DNA of 8,559 nucleotides, taken from Microcaldota archaeon (GTDB taxonomy: Archaea; Micrarchaeota; Micrarchaeia; Micrarchaeales; Micrarchaeaceae). Below, piece by piece: positions 1 through 6,234 of the stretch. Positions within the stretch are counted from its first letter, which is position 1. Each line of letters starts with the position of its first letter. The notes beneath the pieces were generated by a model. It saw only the letters and a program-made list of their open reading frames with translations, did no database searches and was not told where the DNA came from. The position numbers were made by a program, and so were the translations under genes. Location of the stretch: NCBI GenBank assembly GCA_028867845.1, contig JAGWFU010000021.1, positions 1 to 8,559 of the forward strand, in the 5' to 3' direction.

Positions 1-429
1 CACGACGTAGTAGCTGCCGTTGTATATGCTTGAGTATCCGCGGCTGGAGTTGGTGCCTGTTGTGTTGGCCAGCGCGAGCTGGACGAAGGTGGCGTTGGCG
101 TATGTGTAGAGCCTTCCTGTGCTGTCCAACTTCGTCGCGTAGGCCCATCCGTTAGCGCTCCTGTTCTGGGCGTACGCGCTCCACTCTTCGAATGCGGTTG
201 CGTTGAATACGTAGAGGTTGGTCTGGTTCGACATCGCCATCGTCAGGAACAGCATCGAGCTTGCGTTCTGGGTCGTTATGTGCGCGTAGCCGAAGCTGTG
301 CGGCGATGCGGTCACGTTGACAGAGAGTATCTCCCTCCCTATCTGGCCGTTTACCAGCGAGCCCGATATGAAGAGCGCGGCTATGCCCACCAGTATGACT
401 ATTATCCCTATCTTTGTCGTAGTCTTCAT
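1..429 (-). CDS. Membrane-anchored, sequon-rich secreted protein (partial, C-terminus off the left edge)
   Basis: I do not recognise a family. The frame is open for 143 codons from an ATG at 429 to the window edge. Residues 1-6 are polar and basic (MKTTTK) and are followed by a hydrophobic stretch at about 7-22, then SGSLVNGQ. This looks like a signal peptide or an N-terminal membrane anchor that places the rest outside the cell. The visible ectodomain (about 120 residues) has no Cys, is rich in Asn, Ser, Thr, Ala and Tyr, and carries nine Asn-X-Ser/Thr sequons, at N38, N55, N68, N76, N89, N112, N122, N127 and N137. The start lies 4 bp after the stop of the upstream gene, so the two are probably cotranscribed; there is no convincing Shine-Dalgarno sequence. 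The short basic N-terminus and hydrophobic helix also resemble type IV pilin-like proteins, but no clear prepilin peptidase site is visible. The function is unknown, and the missing C-terminus may hold the diagnostic domain. Confidence 0.75.
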   Translation of the reverse strand, partial: MKTTTKIGIIVILVGIAALFISGSLVNGQIGREILSVNVTASPHSFGYAHITTQNASSMLFLTMAMSNQTNLYVFNATAFEEWSAYAQNRSANGWAYATKLDSTGRLYTYANATFVQLALANTTGTNSSRGYSSIYNGSYYVV

Positions 430-433
430 CCAA

Positions 434-892
434 TCAGTTGCTTATTTTGGGGAGCTCCTTCCTGATCCTGAATCTGTTTGCGTTGCTCCGCTCCCGTTCC
501 AGCTTGACCATTATCCCCAGTAGGTTCCAGCCATCCCTGTCCTTTACCGTGTCGTCAGCGAACTTGAAGGCGACCTTGGCTATGTTGTACTGCTTCTTGG
601 CTACTTCATGCAGGAGATACATACCGTTGTGCGTCAGCTGACTGAATTTTGCATCCTTCATGTAATAGAATCCCGCGGCCTCTACCTGGATACCCAGGTT
701 TACCAGCGCCTTGAAATATTTTGAGTCGCCTTTCTGAGCCTCTACATACATCTTCTCTATGGTGTTGGCCATGTATCCGCTGTCGTTGTGTAGCCTCCCA
801 ATCGTCTGTCCATTCCTCCCATTTATGCCGTTGGCTATCTCCTCTAGCTCCCTGAACTGGTTCCTGTTCGGACTCTGGAATAGCGCGACCAT
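434..892 (-). CDS. Small helical protein of unknown function, possibly TPR-like
   Basis: A 152-residue soluble protein with no signal peptide, membrane segment or Cys. I chose the ATG at 892, whose product begins MVALFQSPNR, because the longer open frame to 1027 would overlap the end of the acetyltransferase gene and gives a low-complexity extension. A GGGGT element sits 4 bp before this ATG. The sequence is predominantly helical and charged. Residues of about 60-135 have the look of degenerate tetratricopeptide hairpins: an Ala-Leu-x-Asn-Leu-Gly helix near 62-67, then a Lys-Gln-Tyr...Ala...Phe...Ala segment near 100-112 followed by Asp-Gly-Trp-Asn-Leu-Leu-Gly at 120-126. This similarity is weak and is my inference. 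The C-terminus is strongly basic. The gene is followed 4 bp later by the secreted sequon-rich protein, so it may be a cytoplasmic partner or adaptor for it. Confidence 0.72.
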   Translation of the reverse strand: MVALFQSPNRNQFRELEEIANGINGRNGQTIGRLHNDSGYMANTIEKMYVEAQKGDSKYFKALVNLGIQVEAAGFYYMKDAKFSQLTHNGMYLLHEVAKKQYNIAKVAFKFADDTVKDRDGWNLLGIMVKLERERSNANRFRIRKELPKISN

Positions 893-900
893 CTTTACCC

Positions 901-944
901 CATTTATTTTCGGAAGATAGGTATTTAATCTGTCTGTATAATTT
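901..944 (-). promoter_or_regulatory. Possible internal promoter ahead of the small helical protein gene
   Basis: The 52-bp gap after the acetyltransferase gene is AT-rich compared with its surroundings. Read on the minus strand it holds two TATA-like elements: AAATTATACA near 943-934 and TTAAATAC at 928-921. At the usual archaeal distance of about 25 bp these would start transcription near 914 or 899, giving a leader of about 22 nt or almost none ahead of the ATG at 892. The two downstream genes could therefore be transcribed without the acetyltransferase gene. No clear BRE is seen. Confidence 0.4.
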
Positions 945-1520
945 TCAGTCGGAGAGCTCGATTTCCCCCTTCTCCCACTCCGACGCAAGCAGCCCGAAGA
1001 CCAGCGTGTCCACGAACTTGCCGTCAACCATGTCGTGGCTCCTGAGCCTGCCCTCCTCTACGAAGCCCAGCGACCTGAGCAGGGATATGGACCTCTGGTT
1101 GGACTCGAAGACGTGGCAGTACACCCTGTTGAGCCCCAGCTCGCCGAATGCGTACGATATCATGGCCGCCGCTGCGGCCTTGCCTATTCCCCTGCCCCAG
1201 TGCCGCCTGCCTATCCAGTAGCTCAGCTCCGCCCTCCTGCTCTTCACGTCTATACCTGTGAGCGCGCAAGCCCCTACCAGCATACGTTCGGGCTCCGATA
1301 CCCAGACGCCCATATGCATGTCCGTGCCTAGAACGTAAAGCCCTACTGCCGCTTGTATGAACTCGTGCGCGTCCGCCAGAGTGTATGGGCTGGGGAACCT
1401 CCCTGTGGACGCGACATCCCTCGCCAGCTCCCTGTCGTCAGCGTTATCCCGTATCGCCTCCGCGTCCTCAACCGCGAGGCTCTTCAGGTACACGCCCGAA
1501 CCCTTTGCCGCTATCCTCAT
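945..1520 (-). CDS. GNAT-family N-acetyltransferase (RimJ/RimL-like)
   Basis: A 191-residue cytoplasmic acetyltransferase expected to move an acetyl group from acetyl-CoA to an amine. Relatives of the RimJ/RimL type acetylate protein N-termini, but others modify small molecules, so the substrate is not known. The acetyl-CoA pyrophosphate-binding motif A is clear: RRHWGRGIGKAA at about 105-116, matching the family Q/R-x-x-G-x-G/A pattern, preceded by the beta strand AELSYWIG (98-104). The later motif NQRSISLLRSLGF (141-153), followed by EEGRLR, is the usual Asn-x-x-Ser...LeuGlyPhe helix. The length is normal for the family. The ATG at 1520 is preceded by GGGTG at 1530-1526 with 5 bp spacing, a plausible archaeal ribosome binding site. 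The gene reads away from the KaiC-like gene across a 73-bp promoter region. The family call is firm; the substrate is open. Confidence 0.9.
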   Translation of the reverse strand: MRIAAKGSGVYLKSLAVEDAEAIRDNADDRELARDVASTGRFPSPYTLADAHEFIQAAVGLYVLGTDMHMGVWVSEPERMLVGACALTGIDVKSRRAELSYWIGRRHWGRGIGKAAAAAMISYAFGELGLNRVYCHVFESNQRSISLLRSLGFVEEGRLRSHDMVDGKFVDTLVFGLLASEWEKGEIELSD

Positions 1521-1593
1521 CTTCGCACCCTCAGTCCCGTATCTCAGAATAGTTTATAGTCTTTCACTTAATATAGATTATCGCGGTGCTAGG
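1521..1593. promoter_or_regulatory. Divergent promoter region between the acetyltransferase and KaiC-like genes
   Basis: This 73-bp region must drive both directions. ATAGTTTATAGT at 1549-1560 reads as TTTATAG on the plus strand and as ACTATAAACTAT on the minus strand, so one near-palindromic box could serve both genes. Initiation about 25 bp away would fall near 1582 rightward and near 1529 leftward, leaving leaders of about 10 nt. A second plus-strand box, TTAATATAG (1568-1576), would place the start at or next to the ATG at 1594 and so give a leaderless transcript. A GGTG at 1585-1588, 5 bp before the ATG at 1594, is a possible Shine-Dalgarno site. Which box is used cannot be decided by eye. 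Confidence 0.5.
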
Positions 1594-2355
1594 ATGGCAG
1601 TGGATGGTAACTCAAATTCATTCCAGAACGGAGGGGCAAGGGGAAGGATAAAGACGGGCATAGTGGGCCTTGACTCGATGCTCTACGGCGGGATACCCGA
1701 GAAAAGCCAGTACATAATAGCCGGCGGCCCAGGCGCAGGTAAGACGCTGATGTGCTTCGACATCCTGTACAGGAACGCCAAGATGGGCGTGCCGTGCGCA
1801 TTCATAGCCCTGGAGGAGAAGCCCGAGGACGTGATAAAGAACGCGAAGGCCGCGTTCGCCGATTACACCGACATAGACGAGCTGGTGCAGAGCAACATGC
1901 TCGTGGTCGAGGGCGAGGACCCCGCGACCAGGATATCTGAGCAGGACGGTGACGAGAGCTACTCGTTCGGCAACATAATGTCTGACATCGAGGCTATAGC
2001 GAAGACCAACAACGCAAGGCTGGTAGCGATAGACTCGTTCTCAGTGCTCCGCATGCTCATAGGCGACGACCTCAAGTACAGGAAGTCGATACTCGCCATG
2101 ATAACCAACATGAAGAGGCTGGGCATCACCTCGCTGATCACCACTGAGATAAAGTCGTCCGAGAGGAAGGACCTCAAGTTCGGGATAGAGTCGTTCGTCT
2201 TCGACGGCATAATAACCCTGTACCAGAACGGGCAGGAGGACAAGAGGACTCTCACCATGGAGATAGTCAAGACAAGGGGCACGGCCCACAGCTGGACTCT
2301 CTCGCCCTACGACATAACAGCGCAGGGCTTCAGGGTCTTCAGCATAGAGCAATGA
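1594..2355 (+). CDS. Single-domain KaiC-like RecA-superfamily ATPase
   Basis: A 253-residue cytoplasmic ATPase of the KaiC/RadA type, a family common in archaea with roles that include signalling and, in the relative FlaH/ArlH, archaellum assembly. The N-terminal TGIVGLDSMLYGGIP (21-35) is the family signature ahead of the nucleotide site. Walker A is GGPGAGKT (44-51), the catalytic glutamate pair is in LEEKP (73-77), Walker B is RLVAIDS (142-148), and the C-terminal KTRGTAH segment (226-232) corresponds to the KaiC strand that contacts the neighbouring subunit's nucleotide. All catalytic elements look intact, so it is probably an active oligomeric ATPase. Only one KaiC domain is present, where cyanobacterial KaiC has two. 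I chose the ATG at 1594 because the open frame upstream to 1357 runs opposite the acetyltransferase gene and lacks family similarity. The Cys-pair repeat gene follows after 12 bp. The partner and the precise role are unknown. Confidence 0.9.
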   Translation: MAVDGNSNSFQNGGARGRIKTGIVGLDSMLYGGIPEKSQYIIAGGPGAGKTLMCFDILYRNAKMGVPCAFIALEEKPEDVIKNAKAAFADYTDIDELVQSNMLVVEGEDPATRISEQDGDESYSFGNIMSDIEAIAKTNNARLVAIDSFSVLRMLIGDDLKYRKSILAMITNMKRLGITSLITTEIKSSERKDLKFGIESFVFDGIITLYQNGQEDKRTLTMEIVKTRGTAHSWTLSPYDITAQGFRVFSIEQ

Positions 2356-2367
2356 TTCACTGATTAG

Positions 2368-3471
2368 ATGTTCGGGCTCAGGCTTAGGCGGAAGAAGGAC
2401 GACAAGGACAGGCCCAAGGCAGAGCCTAAGTTGAAGATGGCCCACCACGAGCGCATCCGCCTCTACGTACTTGTCACAGTGGTGCTCGTCGGATTGGCGG
2501 GCGTGAGCCTGGCGCTGAGCGTCCACGGCTCGTCGGCGATAAGGAGCTGCGGGGGAATACTGCTTTCGATCCCGAAGAACAACTGCTACACGGCGCTGGC
2601 CAACTACACAAAGAACGCCAGCATCTGCGGAAAGGTATCAGGCACAGCCTCGCAGGCGGGATGCATAATATCGGTGGCGCAGCAGAGTGACAACCTCTCA
2701 GTATGCAGCCAGCTAGCCAACTACAGTTCATACTACATGAGCCTATGCGTATCGGGTGCCAGCACCAAGCAGAGCAGCGTGGCTTCCTGTACCCAGCTGG
2801 CAGAGCCCTACTCGTCGCAGTGCGCCTTCTCCATAGCCGCAGAGCAGAACTTCTCCGACAACTCCACCTGCTCGTACGTATCCAATCTCTCACAGAGATA
2901 TGTGTGCAGCAGCATGTACTACTACGCAAGGGCATTGGCGGACAGGAGCCCAAGCTACTGCTCGCTGCTGCCCAACGCCGCGAACCAGGGAATCATGGGC
3001 GCGATATCGCAGCAGAACTCGGACAACTACACGCTCCAGATCCAGCAGATACAGCTTGCGGAGCTGAACGTGACGCCGCAGAACTACTGCTACTACAGGC
3101 TGGCCTCCATCACGTCCGACTACTCATTGTGCACCGGCGCGCCAGGCCTTCTCGGCCAGCTCTGCACCTACGGCCAGGAGTCGTCGAGCTCAAACGCCAC
3201 ATCAATCAACGCGAGCTCCTGCTCGTCCGCGCCCCAGGCGATTAGGGGCATATGCACCTACGCGGTGCTGATAAGCACCGCAGTATCGACGATGAACGTC
3301 TCCATATGTTCGCAGATATCAAACACAACGTACCAGAGCTCATGCATAACGGCGTACGCGATAAGGTACAACTCGACTTACTGCTCACGGATAGGCAATC
3401 TGACCTATCGCCAGGGCTGCTACGCCTCGGCGAGCGGCAACGCGACCTCCAACTCCTCATACAGGGTGTAG
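2368..3471 (+). CDS. Membrane-anchored, Cys-pair repeat protein with many N-glycosylation sites
   Basis: A 367-residue protein of unknown specific function. Residues 1-30 are very basic and stay in the cytoplasm. Residues of about 32-53 form one hydrophobic helix, and the remaining roughly 315 residues should lie outside the cell. The ectodomain has 20 Cys, mostly in pairs 11-14 residues apart: 61/73, 87/99, 113/127, 141/152, 168/180, 255/266, 285/296, 314/326 and 339/351; Cys198 and Cys241 stand alone. An Ala- or Tyr-rich helix-like stretch usually follows the second Cys. Seventeen Asn-X-Ser/Thr sequons are present, many in fixed register with the first Cys. Cys-pair repeats of this general kind occur in exported proteins of other small archaea, but I cannot name a family. 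The start at 2368 lacks a clear ribosome binding site; Met24 is an alternative that would remove most of the basic tail. The 12-bp gap after the KaiC-like gene suggests one operon. Confidence 0.82.
   Translation: MFGLRLRRKKDDKDRPKAEPKLKMAHHERIRLYVLVTVVLVGLAGVSLALSVHGSSAIRSCGGILLSIPKNNCYTALANYTKNASICGKVSGTASQAGCIISVAQQSDNLSVCSQLANYSSYYMSLCVSGASTKQSSVASCTQLAEPYSSQCAFSIAAEQNFSDNSTCSYVSNLSQRYVCSSMYYYARALADRSPSYCSLLPNAANQGIMGAISQQNSDNYTLQIQQIQLAELNVTPQNYCYYRLASITSDYSLCTGAPGLLGQLCTYGQESSSSNATSINASSCSSAPQAIRGICTYAVLISTAVSTMNVSICSQISNTTYQSSCITAYAIRYNSTYCSRIGNLTYRQGCYASASGNATSNSSYRV
2548..3432 (+). repeat. About ten tandem Cys-pair repeats in the protein (26-29 residue period)
   Basis: The codons for residues 61-355 of the Cys-rich protein encode roughly ten units, each with a first Cys, 10-13 intervening residues, a second Cys, and an Ala/Tyr-rich tail. 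First-Cys positions are 61, 87, 113, 141, 168, 198, 255, 285, 314 and 339. Six units have a sequon Asn 3-4 residues before the first Cys (83, 109, 165, 281, 310, 335) and four have one exactly 5 residues after it (118, 173, 319, 344). The repeats are seen at protein level only; the DNA has diverged, so this is an old array and not a recent tandem duplication. Confidence 0.75.
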
Positions 3472-3498
3472 CTGCGCGGACAAGGGAAGGATGATCTA

Positions 3499-4887
3499 AT
3501 GGAAACTCTTCGCACAAGCGGCATAGTCGCGTCTATAAGGAATGGCAGCGGCGGCAATGACATATACACGATAATCAACAAGGGATCAGCGGTCACGATC
3601 AGCTCGAACATCTCGCTCTCGCTGATGGAGAGCGTCGATGTGGAGTACGACGAGAGCTTCAAGGCCATCAGTGTGCAGTCGAACGGCACAGCGGACAGGG
3701 CGATTTACGATGCATCAGTGTCTGCACTTGTAGCCATTGCAGAAGTAAGGGCTAACGCAAAGGGGATAACGTTCGGACAGATGGTGATTAAGGAGGGAGG
3801 AAAGCTGGTAAACACGCTGGTTGACAACGCAGAGTCGCTGCTCAGGTCATACGTGACGGGGGCGCCCCTCATAGTGAGGTTCCACAATGACGGCGACGGC
3901 TCAACAGGCGCGCTGTCCCTGTACAGGGCGCTCTCAGGCGTGGACTCCAAGGTGTTCGCGGAGCCAAGGCAGTCGTCATGGTTCATGAACAAGAGCATAG
4001 CGTACAACATGGAGTCGGCATACGCGGACTCGATGATGCTGAACCAGTACTCCAGCATAGATAGGCCTGTGCTGCTCATAACCGACTTTGGTACCTCAGA
4101 GGAGAGCAAGCCGGGCATGGACATGATCAAGGAGAAGGCCAACGTGATATGGATAGACCACCACCTCCCCTACCAGGGGTTCGGCAGGGAGGGCGTCAAT
4201 TACATCAACAGCTGGGACTTCGGTGCGGACTCGAACATGACAGCAGGGGCCCTTACATCCCTCTTCTCGCAGGCGATTAGCGGCACAGACTATGGCGAGC
4301 TGATCAGGGCATCGTTCATAAGCGACTACAGCAAGTATGCGGACGTGAACGATGCCGATGCGGTTAGACTCGCCACTCTGCTCGACTACATGACAGCAAA
4401 GAACAGGAACGGCCTAACGCCAAGGCAGATGGAGGCTGTGATATCAGACAAGGAGAAGTACTCGGTCATGTTCGCTACCGCAAGGGACCAGATGGACGAG
4501 GCCTTGGAGCTCGGGATAAACACCGCCAACAGGTACAAGTCGAGCAAGGGGATAGAGATATTCGTCGTTGACTTCTCGCCGATAGCGGAGAAGGACCAGG
4601 GGTTCCCCTTGCCAGGGAGGTACAGCTCGAAGCTGCAAGGAAGGCTCGAGGAGCTGAACGGCGAGAGGGTAATGACCGTCGTCCACTTCGGCAACTTCAT
4701 ATCGATGAGGGTGAGCAAGAAGGTGTCGGCAGAGGTGGACATACTCGGCGTGATAGAGCGGCTCAAGGTCTCCTCGGAAGAGATAGGGGGCGGCGGACAC
4801 GCGGAGGCCGCGAGCATAAGAGTGCAGAAGACCAACCTGAAGGACGCGCTCAGGCTTCTCCTTGCGGAGCTTGGCGCACACCAGTAA
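3499..4887 (+). CDS. DHH/DHHA1-family phosphoesterase (RecJ-like)
   Basis: A 462-residue protein of the RecJ-like DHH superfamily, whose members cut phosphodiester bonds in single-stranded DNA, RNA or small nucleotides using two metal ions. The metal-binding motifs are all present: HNDGDG (129-134), TDFG with Asp196, IDHH (219-222) and SDYSKY with Asp276. The C-terminal DHHA1 substrate-binding domain ends in GGGGHAEAAS (430-439). Residues 1-60 look like a small beta-rich, possibly OB-type domain, and 65-120 are helical. Some archaeal RecJ-like proteins also carry an N-terminal Cys-rich zinc finger; none is present here. The protein may act in replication or repair, as archaeal RecJ homologues such as GAN do, or in nucleotide turnover. 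The ATG at 3499 follows AAGGATGAT, a partial match to the archaeal ribosome binding site, and a 27-bp gap separates it from the Cys-pair gene. The family call is firm; the substrate is inferred. Confidence 0.88.
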   Translation: METLRTSGIVASIRNGSGGNDIYTIINKGSAVTISSNISLSLMESVDVEYDESFKAISVQSNGTADRAIYDASVSALVAIAEVRANAKGITFGQMVIKEGGKLVNTLVDNAESLLRSYVTGAPLIVRFHNDGDGSTGALSLYRALSGVDSKVFAEPRQSSWFMNKSIAYNMESAYADSMMLNQYSSIDRPVLLITDFGTSEESKPGMDMIKEKANVIWIDHHLPYQGFGREGVNYINSWDFGADSNMTAGALTSLFSQAISGTDYGELIRASFISDYSKYADVNDADAVRLATLLDYMTAKNRNGLTPRQMEAVISDKEKYSVMFATARDQMDEALELGINTANRYKSSKGIEIFVVDFSPIAEKDQGFPLPGRYSSKLQGRLEELNGERVMTVVHFGNFISMRVSKKVSAEVDILGVIERLKVSSEEIGGGGHAEAASIRVQKTNLKDALRLLLAELGAHQ

Positions 4888-6102
4888 TCATCCGTACCTC
4901 TCCACTATCGCCTTTACCTCGTCCTTCTCGAGTCTGTACGTCCTCATCATCTGGTCGTTGATATCGTCAGCGTCCCCGTCCTTCATCCCCGCCTTTATCA
5001 TCTTTGCCAGCACGCGCATCTCGTTCTTTATTATCCTTGATGTGCCTGTGTGGAAATGCGCCTGGAGCTTTCTCGCAATCGCGACGTCTTCCCTCCTCGA
5101 TCCCTTTGAGGTGCTCAGCGACCTTATCACCTTCGGGAAGGTGTACCTCTGCGCAGTGTCGGGATACCTGCTCTTGGATAGCGCAACGCCGCTCGACATC
5201 AAGACGTTCATGTACCTCCAGTAAGTGTAGTACTGCGCCCTCATCGCCCTGGTGGAGAACATGGTCGCAGAGGAGAGCGAGTCGAACGCCTGCTTCACGT
5301 CACCTGGCGCAACATACCTCTTCGGTATGTTCTCGTCAACCCACTTGATCAGCATGTCGTTGTCCAGGTCTGTGCCAGCAATCGAGCGCAGCGGCGCGGC
5401 GAGAGTGTTGGCGAAGAATATCTTGTCAAGCAGGTTGAAGACATCTATCTTCCTGTCCCTGAGGCCTATCACCTCCGTGACGTCCCCCTCGGAGCCCATC
5501 ACCACATAAAGGTCGTTTATCGCGCTCCTGACATCACCTCCAGACCTGCTCGATATCATCTCTATAGCCTCCTTGCTAGCATTCATGGACATCCTGTCGC
5601 ATATCCTGTAGAGCAGCTTCGATATAGCGACCGGGTCAACCCTCTTGAACTCGAGGGGCTCGACCTTGCCCCTCAAGAAGGATATCTTCTGGTCCCACAT
5701 GTCGTTGGCAACGAATATCACGGGGTTCTTAGCGACTGATATGAGCTCGGATATGGCCCCTGAAGCGCCCTTGTCCAGCCTAGCGGCGAGCTCGTCTATC
5801 TCGTCCAGGAGGATTAGGTTCCTCTTGCCGAAGAGCGTCCTCGAAGTGGCTGCTGATATCAGCCTCTTCTCTATTGTCTCCTTGTCCCTGTAATCGCTGG
5901 CGTTGAGCTCCACTATGTTCCAGCCCTTCTCCTCAGCGAGCAGGTGGATTGCGGTTGTCTTCCCTATCCCGGAGGGGCCGTAGACAAGAAGAGGGGTGCG
6001 CTTGGTGCCGTTCTCAACCTCGCTTGCGAATAGGGAGAGCTTCTTCATGGACTCCTCGTTGCCCACCATCTCGCCAAGAGAGCCCACCCTGTAAACCTCC
6101 AT
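4888..6102 (-). CDS. rfcL: Replication factor C large subunit (clamp loader, AAA+ ATPase)
   Basis: The large subunit of the archaeal clamp loader, which with the small subunit opens the PCNA ring and places it on primed DNA using ATP. The protein is 404 residues from the ATG at 6102. Walker A is GPSGIGKTT (42-50), Walker B is LILLDEIDEL (96-105), sensor 1 is FVAND (130-134) and sensor 2 is GGDVRSAINDL (188-198). The C-terminal half is the helical collar. I chose 6102 over the upstream ATG at 6177 because GGAG sits 6 bp before it (6112-6109), a good TATA box lies at 6153-6160, and the product then starts at the usual position before MVGNEE. Two features are unusual: the N-terminal RFC box, normally containing Lys-Tyr-Arg-Pro, reads VYRV here, and the C-terminus ends in VERYG with no Gln-x-x-Leu-x-x-Phe-Phe PCNA-binding motif. 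The protein is somewhat short for the family. The small-subunit gene is not in this window. Confidence 0.9.
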   Translation of the reverse strand: MEVYRVGSLGEMVGNEESMKKLSLFASEVENGTKRTPLLVYGPSGIGKTTAIHLLAEEKGWNIVELNASDYRDKETIEKRLISAATSRTLFGKRNLILLDEIDELAARLDKGASGAISELISVAKNPVIFVANDMWDQKISFLRGKVEPLEFKRVDPVAISKLLYRICDRMSMNASKEAIEMISSRSGGDVRSAINDLYVVMGSEGDVTEVIGLRDRKIDVFNLLDKIFFANTLAAPLRSIAGTDLDNDMLIKWVDENIPKRYVAPGDVKQAFDSLSSATMFSTRAMRAQYYTYWRYMNVLMSSGVALSKSRYPDTAQRYTFPKVIRSLSTSKGSRREDVAIARKLQAHFHTGTSRIIKNEMRVLAKMIKAGMKDGDADDINDQMMRTYRLEKDEVKAIVERYG

Positions 6103-6108
6103 CCCGAA

Positions 6109-6160
6109 CTCCAAAAGCCGCACCCTTAATACAGTGGTTTGGCAGGCAAATTCTATATAG
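6109..6160 (-). promoter_or_regulatory. rfcL promoter and ribosome binding site
   Basis: On the minus strand CTATATAG (6160-6153) is a strong TATA-like box, followed about 25 bp later by an expected start near 6131, giving a leader of about 29 nt. GGAG at 6112-6109, 6 bp ahead of the ATG at 6102, is the Shine-Dalgarno candidate. The box is self-complementary, so rightward initiation from it is also conceivable. Confidence 0.55.
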
Positions 6161-6234
6161 CTAGCGCAATCCCGCAATACCGTAGAATGGCCCCTTTTGC
6201 CTACCTGTCCGTCGCCAGAAGGGCAGTAAGAAGC
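6161..6234. other. Intergenic spacer between rfcL and uppS promoters
   Basis: About 74 bp with ordinary GC content lying between the two divergent TATA boxes. I examined both strands for a tRNA or another structured RNA and saw no T-loop consensus or cloverleaf. It may hold regulator sites, but I see no clear inverted repeat. Confidence 0.4.

Noticed and set aside
152..433. A 93-residue frame on the minus strand at the left edge
   Set aside because: It is a shadow of the open frame beginning at 429, which has a proper membrane anchor. The shadow product is a highly charged Asp/Arg-rich string.
893..1027. N-terminal extension of the small helical protein to 1027
   Set aside because: It would overlap the 3' end of the acetyltransferase gene by more than 80 bp in another frame, and the added Ser/Arg/Gly-rich residues look like a shadow of that gene.
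1357..1593. N-terminal extension of the KaiC-like protein to an upstream ATG at 1357
   Set aside because: This stretch runs antisense to the acetyltransferase gene, has no KaiC-like sequence, and the ATG at 1594 has a promoter and a GGTG site at the right distance.
2368..3471. The Cys-pair protein as a zinc-finger or metallothionein-like protein
   Set aside because: The Cys are 11-14 residues apart and not in C-x-x-C pairs, the region follows a membrane helix, and it is full of N-glycosylation sites, so disulfides outside the cell are more likely.
6103..6177. Longer rfcL start at 6177
   Set aside because: The extension would cover the TATA box and the Shine-Dalgarno site of the shorter start, and it adds no recognisable RFC box.
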